A stretch of DNA of 7,352 nucleotides, taken from an uncultured Phycisphaerae bacterium (lineage in GTDB: Bacteria > Planctomycetota > Phycisphaerae > Phycisphaerales > SM1A02). The stretch covers positions 1-7,352 of the forward strand of contig CALCOW010000424.1 of NCBI GenBank assembly GCA_937899935.1. The letters are read 5' to 3'. The position numbers and the translations under genes were made by a program. Under the pieces are notes generated by a model that did not search any database, was not told the origin of the DNA, and saw only the letters and a list, made by a program, of their open reading frames with translations. This document shows positions 1-5,537 of this stretch, piece after piece (within the stretch, counting starts at the first letter, position 1; every line of letters begins with the position of its first letter).

Positions 1-282
1 CTCCAAGATCTGGGGGTCGATGTTGGTAAGACACAACTGCCCACCCTTATCAGTGACTTTCTTATTGAGCGTAATCAGTACGCCTAGGGCCGCGGATGAG
101 AGGTGGTCTACTTCCATAAAACTAATCAAGATAGTAGGAGGATCGCGCTCATCGATAATCTCTGAGATCTCAGCGCCAATCTGCTGGATATTTGCTTCGT
201 CGAGAATATTACGATCGACAAAGAGAATGCAGGTAACGCCATCTCTTTCTTCAACGCGTACGCGAGACTGGGCGGGCTTCAT
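1..282 (-). CDS. STAS-domain protein, anti-sigma factor antagonist-like (partial, C-terminus outside window)
   Basis: The minus strand from the ATG at 282-280 stays open for 94 codons to the window edge. The product matches the STAS fold of the SpoIIAA/RsbV type: an N-terminal beta-strand segment (VRVEERDGVTCILFVD), an alpha-helix (NIQQIGAEISEIID), a strand ILISFMEV, the signature DHLSSAALGVLITL (residues 59-72), then a helix and the strand GGQLCLTNI. Ser62 or Ser63 lies where family members carry the phosphorylatable serine. STAS proteins of this kind usually bind an anti-sigma kinase in the cytoplasm and release a sigma factor when dephosphorylated; some act in other signalling or transport complexes. 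The start is supported by a GGAG at 293-296, 10 nt upstream, and by the lack of another in-frame ATG before an upstream stop. The gene lies 88 bp downstream of the protease gene in the same direction, so co-transcription is possible. The partner kinase and sigma factor are not in the window. The STAS call is secure; the sigma-factor role is inferred. Confidence 0.85.
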   Translation of the reverse strand, partial: MKPAQSRVRVEERDGVTCILFVDRNILDEANIQQIGAEISEIIDERDPPTILISFMEVDHLSSAALGVLITLNKKVTDKGGQLCLTNIDPQILE

Positions 283-305
283 CGTTTGTGGACTCCGCTT
301 TTTCG

Positions 306-326
306 TGGCAACGATGATCGTTGCCA
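306..326. promoter_or_regulatory. Perfect 21-bp palindrome in the protease-STAS intergenic gap
   Basis: The sequence is TGGCAACGAT-G-ATCGTTGCCA: two perfect 10-bp arms around a single central base. It sits 24 bp upstream of the STAS start codon and 45 bp after the protease stop. Neither strand has a T-tract immediately after it in the direction of reading, so it does not look like an intrinsic terminator. It could be an operator for a dimeric DNA-binding regulator, or in the RNA a hairpin close to the STAS ribosome binding site. The symmetry is certain; the role is inferred. Apart from this palindrome and the weak ribosome site, I see nothing definite in the 88-bp gap and no convincing promoter. 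Confidence 0.5.
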
Positions 327-370
327 GGGGATTTGCATTTGCCTAAAGATGACTGTCCTCATAGTAGTCA

Positions 371-3300
371 TTAACCATTGTTGTTGACGATTATTCCACC
401 ACCACCACCGGCACCTCCGCCACCGTTCTCAAGCTCAAAGCCGATGAACTCATACCGCATGATCGAGTAGTCACTTGGGTGCGGATCACCTGAGGATACA
501 CTTGACGGTACTGACAGACCAGCGCCACCGGAGTCAATCTGATAGGTCCAGAAACGGATCTTCAGATCACCATTCTTGATGTAGTTATTGACGAACTGGA
601 TAGGAATCACGATGTCTTCAGTAGCACCAGGGCCTTCATCGTCTTCCGCGTTTGGTTCGAGCAGTGTGAAGCTGTCTAGCAGGTAATCCCAATTGCCGGT
701 ACGTGGGTTATAGATATAACCATAGAAAGCAGTTCTGACCGCCGGCGCATCAACAATAGCAGTCACTTCTGCAGCGCTAAAGCGATTCGCATCACTATTA
801 ACAACCAGCCCGATGTCAGTGATTGGACCTCGCACTGGGTAGTTGACTTGATTAAAGGGTGCTGGATCGTCAGTCGAGACAACTCCGCCTGTTCGCCTCG
901 TACGAAGAACAAGGAAGTTATTGTCGCCGTTGCCCTTGACACTGAAAATATTACCTGAAATAAGGTCGCCAGTCAGAATGTAAAGTTCGTCCAGCCAAGG
1001 TGAATCGTCATACGCTAAATCACTTTGTGCAATCAGGTCTAAGCAAGCATCCCGCGGGCGGGGGGTGCCAAAGCCCCAGAACTTATCTTGATCGGCGGTC
1101 GGAATCAGTGGGTCACCGAATGATCGAGCAGAACCACAAAGGGCGGCCCTAATTTGCTGCGGTGATGCATCGACTCCGTAAAACTGATTGTGGAACCCTT
1201 GGACGTCGCAAACCACAGCTGCAACCATGGCGGCGGCGGCGCTGGTGCCGCCAAAGTCATTGGTGTAGGCACGTTCTAAAATCCGGGTTCCATAGGCAAC
1301 GTTCGGCTCGGCCGCCTGACTCGGGTTCCAGTTACGGCCGATGGGGAACGGATCAGCCGGGTCATAACACGGTTGATTTCCAAACCCATTTGGGAAGTCA
1401 CTATTGAAACTCAGGTCAACGATCGGGGTGGTGCCACCAGTCGAATAAACATTCTGTCCCCACATCGTCAAACTAACCTGATTACCTGGGACTTCTGCGG
1501 AGGGATCGCCGGCACCCACTGGTTGAGCAGAATTCCAATTGCTGAAATACAGTGGTAGGGCACCTTGTGTCACCGAAGCATCCCATTCAGGTATCCCATC
1601 ATCTGTTCCTCCAGACGAAGCGCCTCCGGGGGTGCTGGCACCGGTAATGATGACGCCATTGTCGCCAAATTCTGGTGCGGCATTGAGGTCGACACTGGCA
1701 TTTCCAGCTGACATAACGACGGTAATGCCCAGGTCTGTTGCCACGTTGGCAAGCGTCCAGGTGGCCTCAACCGTATTAACGCAGCCACCACCGCCCTGTG
1801 GTCCATAGGGGATACAAAGCACATCACCGAGACCCAGTGTATTAATCGCATTGGTCCAGGCTTCAAGTTCGCGCGCCCCATCTTCTAAGGAGACGAGTGG
1901 GAAGAACAGTGCATTGGCCTCAGGTGCAATCCCCACCACGCCGATCTGGGTGAGTCCATCAGGCTGTTGATTATTCGGTAAGCCTGGATTTGGGCGGGTT
2001 TGGTCGATGGCGTTGATGATGCCAAGGACGGCGGTGCCATGAGCAGGTCCAAATGGCTCGGGTAGATCTGGCATCATCGTCACACCTGGTTCCGGCGTGA
2101 CGTTGAGATCTTCATGCATTTCCGTGTAGGAATAATCAATGACGCCAACATTGATCCCGTAACCGCGGGTTCGGTTATAGATCACGCCATCGGTCGAGGC
2201 GAGATCGCGGCCATATTCTCGCTGATACTCAGCACCAATGCCGTAGAGGCCAGCCCACTTGTACCAGAATGGATCGACTTTCTTCTTACGCCATTCCTCC
2301 AGGTACAAACCTTCACCCATGTAGCCATCGATACCGGAAGGGAAGGCAAAGCAATTTGGCAGGTATCCTTGAGGCCGCACGTTTGGTACGACGGCAGTTG
2401 GGGTCGGGAAGGCCAGGGCTGGGAAGTCAGGGCTCACTTGTCCGCCGTAGAAAAACTCGCGGAAGCCATATTGGATGGGTGTGAGGTAACCTTGGCCTTC
2501 GGTGAAGTCTGGCGTGTCATAGCCGGCACACATTGGGTCGCTGCAGCGAGGAATGGGTGGGAAGAGTTGGTCTCCAGCATTTTCTTGTGATCGTTCGCAC
2601 ATGATGCTTGCGATTTGAGCGCAGCCTTCATCCCAACCAGCTGTACAACAGTAGCCAAAGCCTTCAATAGCACAGACTGTTGTGCAACACTGCACATTTT
2701 CACAGCCTCGCGTGCCATTGGGCTGATCGCATGGACCAGCTAAGACAGATCCAATGCAGGGGCAGTAACCCAAGAGGTTGGTGCTGTTTGGTCGAGGGTT
2801 CCCAAGGCCGGCATACACAACCGGACACGAAAGGAGGGGTTGGCCAACCTGTTCAATTGGAGATTCGGGAGGCTCACAGAGGGTCATGGCCAATTGCTGA
2901 CAAAAGGTATTCCATTGCCCTGGAGCGAGTGGGAAATCATTGTTGGGTTCAGCACACCCAGCATAAATCCCAACAACCTCTTCGCAGCAAACCACGCCGA
3001 GTCCATCTGGATCACCATAATCCCAGCAGTTGTACCACGTCAGTGCTTGATGGCAGGGCCCTTGATAGCGCTGGGAAGGGGTTTGCACGATAGGTGTACG
3101 GTTTAGATTGGGCCAGTCGAGAATAGGAACGTTGACTAAGTCAGTCCAGCTGGGCCAAAACCAGTTATAGCCACAAGGGAAATTGCCTGCAGAAGCTGGA
3201 CACGGCTCTTCAAGACAATCGGTTGAATTCTCTGTAAAGATGACTTCCCATGGATACCCAAGGCGGTCGCAGATCGCTTTGGGTATGCCTGGTGGCAATT

Positions 3301-5242
3301 CTGGATCTGGGGTAGCGACGGTGTATGGAGTCATCCGTTGCCCAGTTAGGGGGTCAACCACGAATGAGGGCATAGCGCTCCGGCAAGATGGTGTTTGAGC
3401 ATCAGGCGGCAAGTTGAAGAAAACATTTAAAGCTTCGATATTTGTCGCTGTGTCACCTGTAAAGCAGCAGGCTCCAAAGAGCGCTTCATCACCAGGCTCT
3501 TGTTCAGTTGCCTGCCCACTTACTGGCTCTTCACATCTCAGCGGAGGAAAGAAACCAGTGTCATCTCGATAATCAAGGAAAATACCATCGAGGCCAATGA
3601 GACAGGCGGCAATGCCAATACCTCCTTGGTCCTGGCAAAAGTTGTCCTGGGGAACAAGGCACATGCCTGTTTCATTACTGCAGCGTGTATATTGCCCGCC
3701 CGCCGTTGTGGCCTGTGTACATAGTGTGTTTTCAGTGGAACCGGTAGTGTTATTGAACTCTGGCCGTGCCCAGTATCCAGGTACGCCTAACTCCTCACCA
3801 ATGGCGTTGCAAGTGTCCGTGGCCGCGTCATTATCTGATCCGAATACGACGAGGCAGAAGTCACCAAGACAGCAAGACCCAAACAAGCCGCCGGCCGCGG
3901 TATCAAAAGCGGTTGTATTTGCACCATGTCCAAAACCCGCAAAGCTGGGGTTGGGGAAACCACTAGTTACACAAGCCTCGAGGGTGGTAACCGTAATATT
4001 AGCGCCTGGTTGATTATTAACGATCAGAGAAAAGTCATCGACACACGCACCTTGGAGACACTCGGTCTGATCACACGTGATGCCGCCTTCAAAGACACCC
4101 AGAAGGGTGGCGCACTGGGTGGAGCTTACGCCCTCAATGCAATCGGCATCCTCAAGGAGGTCGTCTCCTGCAACGGGTAGACAGCAGGCGCCAGTTGCAG
4201 GTGGAGGTGGGCATGGGTCCAGAGCGCATGTACTTAGGGAAAAATCGACGGCAGCGACCAGATTACTTGCCACATTATCCTGGCAAGCCCCTGCAGCGTC
4301 GCAGGCGCGACCTCGACAAGCTGGGGCTTGGGCACAGGGGTTGGCTACTCCAACTGTATTGAGATCGAAGGTTCCGCCTAAATTGACGCAGCTCAGCGCA
4401 TCGGTCGCCTGACATACCGCTTGAGAAGGAAAAGCCAAACAACACGCTCCATCACAAATATTAGCCGTAGCGCAAGTTCCTGTTTGCCAACTACCCCCGA
4501 GCTGGTTGCAGGTTGCTTGGGTTATATCCACACATCCGGGTGCCGTTGGTAAACAGCATGCCCCAGTTGGTTGTAGCGCCGTGGCACTGGCCACCACCGT
4601 CGCTGCCGGCAGGGAGGTATTCGCGCTGAAGCCATGAGGCTCTGGCAAAGTTTCGTAAGCAATCCACTCGACACAATCAAGCGCTTGTAATTCTTCTGCA
4701 AGCGGCTGCATAAAAGAATCAGGGGCCTCGATATACATCATGCCGGCCAGGTCAGGCTGTGCTTTTCCAGAATTCAAGGCGGCTTTTGCACGTATCCGAT
4801 TGAGGTCGCCTTCCTCGAGTTTTCGGAATGGAGAACTGAACACCGCGCCATAGCGTTTGGCTAAGAGATCAACCTCAAAGGTGCTTTGGCGAGCACGTGA
4901 CATAATCATGCCATTGTCTTGAGGTCGAGCTTTCATGCTATCTACGAACTTCACGATTAAGCGCGCGTCGTAACCCGTTGGCTTAATCAGTGGGTTGCTT
5001 TTAGGCAATGGCTTGCGCGCGATGAGTGGCTTGCCGTTGATGGCTTCGATGTCTTGCTCACTCATTTCTTCGATCGCGATGCGTTCAAGCATCTGTTGGT
5101 CTACACGTGCTGCTGGTGCACGACTGTCACTATCAGCGAGCTGACCCACAGCGCTGTTGCTGATGGTCAGCAGCGAAACTGAGAGAACTCCAAAGATCAA
5201 GCGATTGAAAAGATTCTTAAGGGGGGCTTGAGGGCGCATCAT
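371..5242 (-). CDS. Secreted subtilisin-like (S8) serine protease with giant cysteine-rich insert
   Basis: This 1623-residue protein starts with a Sec-type signal peptide (basic n-region, hydrophobic core about residues 15-30, likely cleavage after AVG at 33). Residues about 91-200 resemble an S8 inhibitory prodomain (RLIVKFVDS near the start, LQALDCVEWIAYE near the end). Residues 227-905 are cysteine-rich: GACCL-type units, then two CC...WN/WD...C units. The S8 domain spans about 1028-1405, with catalytic Asp1036 (VGVIDYSY), His1068 (AHGTAVLG), oxyanion Asn1181 (SAGNAS) and Ser1334 (GGTSAAAA). The Asp-His spacing of 32 equals that of subtilisin. The usual GTSxAxP proline is alanine here. A beta-rich region (about 1410-1605) and a poly-glycine tail close the protein; I see no dockerin, PEP-CTERM, LPXTG or transmembrane anchor. 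The start is fixed by an in-frame TAA at 5249-5251 and a GGAG 9 nt upstream; a second ATG follows directly. It most likely hydrolyses proteins outside the cytoplasm or matures surface proteins. Substrate unknown. Confidence 0.9.
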   Translation of the reverse strand: MMRPQAPLKNLFNRLIFGVLSVSLLTISNSAVGQLADSDSRAPAARVDQQMLERIAIEEMSEQDIEAINGKPLIARKPLPKSNPLIKPTGYDARLIVKFVDSMKARPQDNGMIMSRARQSTFEVDLLAKRYGAVFSSPFRKLEEGDLNRIRAKAALNSGKAQPDLAGMMYIEAPDSFMQPLAEELQALDCVEWIAYETLPEPHGFSANTSLPAATVVASATALQPTGACCLPTAPGCVDITQATCNQLGGSWQTGTCATANICDGACCLAFPSQAVCQATDALSCVNLGGTFDLNTVGVANPCAQAPACRGRACDAAGACQDNVASNLVAAVDFSLSTCALDPCPPPPATGACCLPVAGDDLLEDADCIEGVSSTQCATLLGVFEGGITCDQTECLQGACVDDFSLIVNNQPGANITVTTLEACVTSGFPNPSFAGFGHGANTTAFDTAAGGLFGSCCLGDFCLVVFGSDNDAATDTCNAIGEELGVPGYWARPEFNNTTGSTENTLCTQATTAGGQYTRCSNETGMCLVPQDNFCQDQGGIGIAACLIGLDGIFLDYRDDTGFFPPLRCEEPVSGQATEQEPGDEALFGACCFTGDTATNIEALNVFFNLPPDAQTPSCRSAMPSFVVDPLTGQRMTPYTVATPDPELPPGIPKAICDRLGYPWEVIFTENSTDCLEEPCPASAGNFPCGYNWFWPSWTDLVNVPILDWPNLNRTPIVQTPSQRYQGPCHQALTWYNCWDYGDPDGLGVVCCEEVVGIYAGCAEPNNDFPLAPGQWNTFCQQLAMTLCEPPESPIEQVGQPLLSCPVVYAGLGNPRPNSTNLLGYCPCIGSVLAGPCDQPNGTRGCENVQCCTTVCAIEGFGYCCTAGWDEGCAQIASIMCERSQENAGDQLFPPIPRCSDPMCAGYDTPDFTEGQGYLTPIQYGFREFFYGGQVSPDFPALAFPTPTAVVPNVRPQGYLPNCFAFPSGIDGYMGEGLYLEEWRKKKVDPFWYKWAGLYGIGAEYQREYGRDLASTDGVIYNRTRGYGINVGVIDYSYTEMHEDLNVTPEPGVTMMPDLPEPFGPAHGTAVLGIINAIDQTRPNPGLPNNQQPDGLTQIGVVGIAPEANALFFPLVSLEDGARELEAWTNAINTLGLGDVLCIPYGPQGGGGCVNTVEATWTLANVATDLGITVVMSAGNASVDLNAAPEFGDNGVIITGASTPGGASSGGTDDGIPEWDASVTQGALPLYFSNWNSAQPVGAGDPSAEVPGNQVSLTMWGQNVYSTGGTTPIVDLSFNSDFPNGFGNQPCYDPADPFPIGRNWNPSQAAEPNVAYGTRILERAYTNDFGGTSAAAAMVAAVVCDVQGFHNQFYGVDASPQQIRAALCGSARSFGDPLIPTADQDKFWGFGTPRPRDACLDLIAQSDLAYDDSPWLDELYILTGDLISGNIFSVKGNGDNNFLVLRTRRTGGVVSTDDPAPFNQVNYPVRGPITDIGLVVNSDANRFSAAEVTAIVDAPAVRTAFYGYIYNPRTGNWDYLLDSFTLLEPNAEDDEGPGATEDIVIPIQFVNNYIKNGDLKIRFWTYQIDSGGAGLSVPSSVSSGDPHPSDYSIMRYEFIGFELENGGGGAGGGGGIIVNNNG
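2597..2998 (-). repeat. Two divergent 'CC...WN/WD...C' protein repeats in the protease
   Basis: Residues 749-789 (2876-2998) and 850-882 (2597-2695) of the protease share a pattern: a CC pair, further cysteines, an aromatic W followed by N or D, a cysteine, then a short helix-like run ending in a cysteine (WNTFCQQLAMTLC versus WDEGCAQIASIMC). The second copy is the more canonical, with a second CC pair (GYCC) before WDEGC. I associate such units with secreted planctomycete-type proteins; they probably form small disulfide-bonded modules. They differ from the GACCL units further upstream in the protein and lie between those and the catalytic domain. Confidence 0.6.
3200..4564 (-). repeat. GACCL-type cysteine-rich protein repeats in the protease
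   Basis: Residues 227-681 of the protease contain about five imperfect units that open with G[AS]CC and continue with spaced cysteines, often a 'C..LGG.[WF]' segment and a closing cysteine pair. The best copies begin at residues 227 (GACCLPTAPGC), 265 (GACCLAFPSQAVC) and 351 (GACCLPVAGD). More degenerate ones begin at 456 (SCCLGDFC) and 591 (ACCFTGD). The first two are back to back; the later ones are stretched by inserts of 40-90 residues. Copies are similar only at protein level, so they are old duplications rather than recent tandem DNA repeats. The cysteine content suggests an extracytoplasmic disulfide-stabilised stalk or binding region. Confidence 0.6.
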
Positions 5243-5244
5243 GC

Positions 5245-5334
5245 CTAGTTACTCCATTGATCTTTCAAGACCGTGCGAATCCCATTGGTGCTCTTCTTGG
5301 CGGCATTGCCGTCCAGAGCTTGTGCGTGATTCAT
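5245..5334 (-). CDS. Candidate 29-aa leader ORF coupled to the protease gene
   Basis: An ATG at 5334-5332 opens 29 codons ending in TAG at 5247-5245, 2 nt before the protease ATG and in a different frame. A GAGG at 5345-5342 stands 7 nt upstream as a plausible ribosome site. The peptide (begins MNHAQALDG, ends VLKDQWSN) is hydrophilic, lacks a signal or membrane segment and resembles nothing I recognise. The protease Shine-Dalgarno GGAG lies inside its last codons, so ribosomes finishing this ORF could reinitiate on the protease. It may equally be a chance ORF in a structured leader. The coordinates are certain; expression is not. Confidence 0.3.
   Translation of the reverse strand: MNHAQALDGNAAKKSTNGIRTVLKDQWSN
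5252..5255 (-). promoter_or_regulatory. Ribosome binding site of the protease gene
   Basis: GGAG on the minus strand, 9 nt before the first ATG (5242-5240) and 12 nt before the adjacent second ATG. Together with the in-frame TAA just upstream it favours the first ATG. Confidence 0.6.
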
Positions 5335-5339
5335 CGCAC
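5322..5339 (-). promoter_or_regulatory. Small hairpin enclosing the 29-aa ORF start codon
   Basis: On the minus strand, GTGCG (5339-5335) and CGCAC (5326-5322) form a 5-bp stem whose 8-nt loop contains the ATG of the 29-codon ORF. The stem is short. It matters mainly because its arms can also pair with other GTGCG/CGCAC copies in the leader. Confidence 0.3.
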
Positions 5340-5343
5340 CGCC

Positions 5344-5400
5344 TCACTGCCTATTCGCACTGGCCTCGGAGTCGCCAAATGTGCGCATAGGCACTTCCAT
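5344..5400 (-). CDS. Candidate 18-aa leader peptide ORF
   Basis: ATG at 5400-5398 opens 18 codons ending in TGA at 5346-5344; the peptide begins MEVPMRTFG. A GGAG at 5412-5409 lies 8 nt upstream. The ORF is in the same frame as the 29-codon ORF, which begins 9 nt after its stop. Most of it is covered by the inverted repeat at 5348-5393, so translation would melt that hairpin, as in leader-peptide control. No run of one amino acid codon is present, so classical amino-acid attenuation is not indicated. It may be a chance ORF. Confidence 0.22.
   Translation of the reverse strand: MEVPMRTFGDSEASANRQ
5348..5393 (-). promoter_or_regulatory. Imperfect 13-bp inverted repeat (leader hairpin) upstream of the protease
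   Basis: TGCCTATTCGCAC (5348-5360) is complementary to GTGCGCATAGGCA (5381-5393) at 12 of 13 positions. A further inner TGGC/GCCA stem lies at 5361-5364 and 5373-5376, giving a long stem with one mismatch and a small bulge. No T-tract follows on the minus strand, so it is not a simple terminator. It lies in the predicted leader RNA of the protease, directly before the GAGG of the 29-codon ORF. A cis-regulatory RNA structure, an mRNA-stabilising stem or a protein-binding dyad are all possible. Confidence 0.5.
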
Positions 5401-5448
5401 CGCAGCGTCTCCACATTAGAGGGCTGCGACCCGTCCCTAACTTGTTGA

Positions 5449-5457
5449 ATAATAGCA
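5449..5457 (-). promoter_or_regulatory. Candidate extended -10 promoter for the protease gene
   Basis: The minus strand reads TGCTATTAT, an extended -10 element (TGn plus a TATAAT-like hexamer at 5454-5449). No clear TTGACA-like -35 lies 16-18 bp upstream, which an extended -10 can tolerate. It sits just after the presumed rpoC terminator and would start transcription near 5442, giving a leader of about 200 nt. Based on motif reading only. Confidence 0.35.
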
Positions 5458-5480
5458 GACAAACCGCGACTAAGGGGGCT

Positions 5481-5497
5481 AAAAAGGTGGTTTCACC
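5481..5497 (-). terminator. Small stem plus T-tract, part of the rpoC terminator region
   Basis: On the minus strand GGTG-AAAC-CACC (5497-5486) is followed at once by TTTTT (5485-5481). The stem is only 4 bp, weak for an intrinsic terminator by itself, but it lies 41 bp after the rpoC stop and behind two strong hairpins, and a promoter-like element follows it. Termination of the rpoC transcript here is plausible. Confidence 0.35.
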
Positions 5498-5509
5498 GGC
5501 CTAGGATCC

Positions 5510-5535
5510 GCTCGATTGAGCCAGGTCAATCGAGC
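5510..5535 (-). terminator. Perfect 10-bp hairpin directly after the rpoC stop codon
   Basis: GCTCGATTGA (5510-5519) and TCAATCGAGC (5526-5535) are perfect inverted copies separated by 6 nt. The stem begins 2 nt after the rpoC TGA. It has no immediate T-tract; the nearest is at 5485-5481. It probably contributes to transcript termination or protects the 3' end of the rpoC mRNA from exonucleases. Confidence 0.5.
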
Positions 5536-5537
5536 TA

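Noticed and set aside
20..346. Plus-strand ORF of 108 codons
   Set aside because: It is antisense to the STAS gene, whose minus-strand product has clear family motifs; the plus-strand product has none.
350..370. TGACT...AGTCA as a terminator of the protease transcript
   Set aside because: The stem is only 5 bp with an 11-nt loop, and the following sequence has only a short T run; too weak to call.
395..427. GCC/ACC-rich stretch as a DNA microsatellite
   Set aside because: It encodes the poly-glycine tail of the protease with mixed glycine codons; it is a coding feature rather than a separate repeat element.
371..500. C-terminal sorting signal (PEP-CTERM, dockerin or LPXTG) on the protease
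   Set aside because: The end is a glycine/asparagine tail with no hydrophobic helix, arginine cluster, calcium-binding dockerin repeat or LPXTG motif.
5257..5448. Plus-strand ORF of 63 codons in the rpoC-protease gap
   Set aside because: No ribosome site or recognisable motif; it overlaps the leader structures on the opposite strand and all neighbouring genes run the other way.
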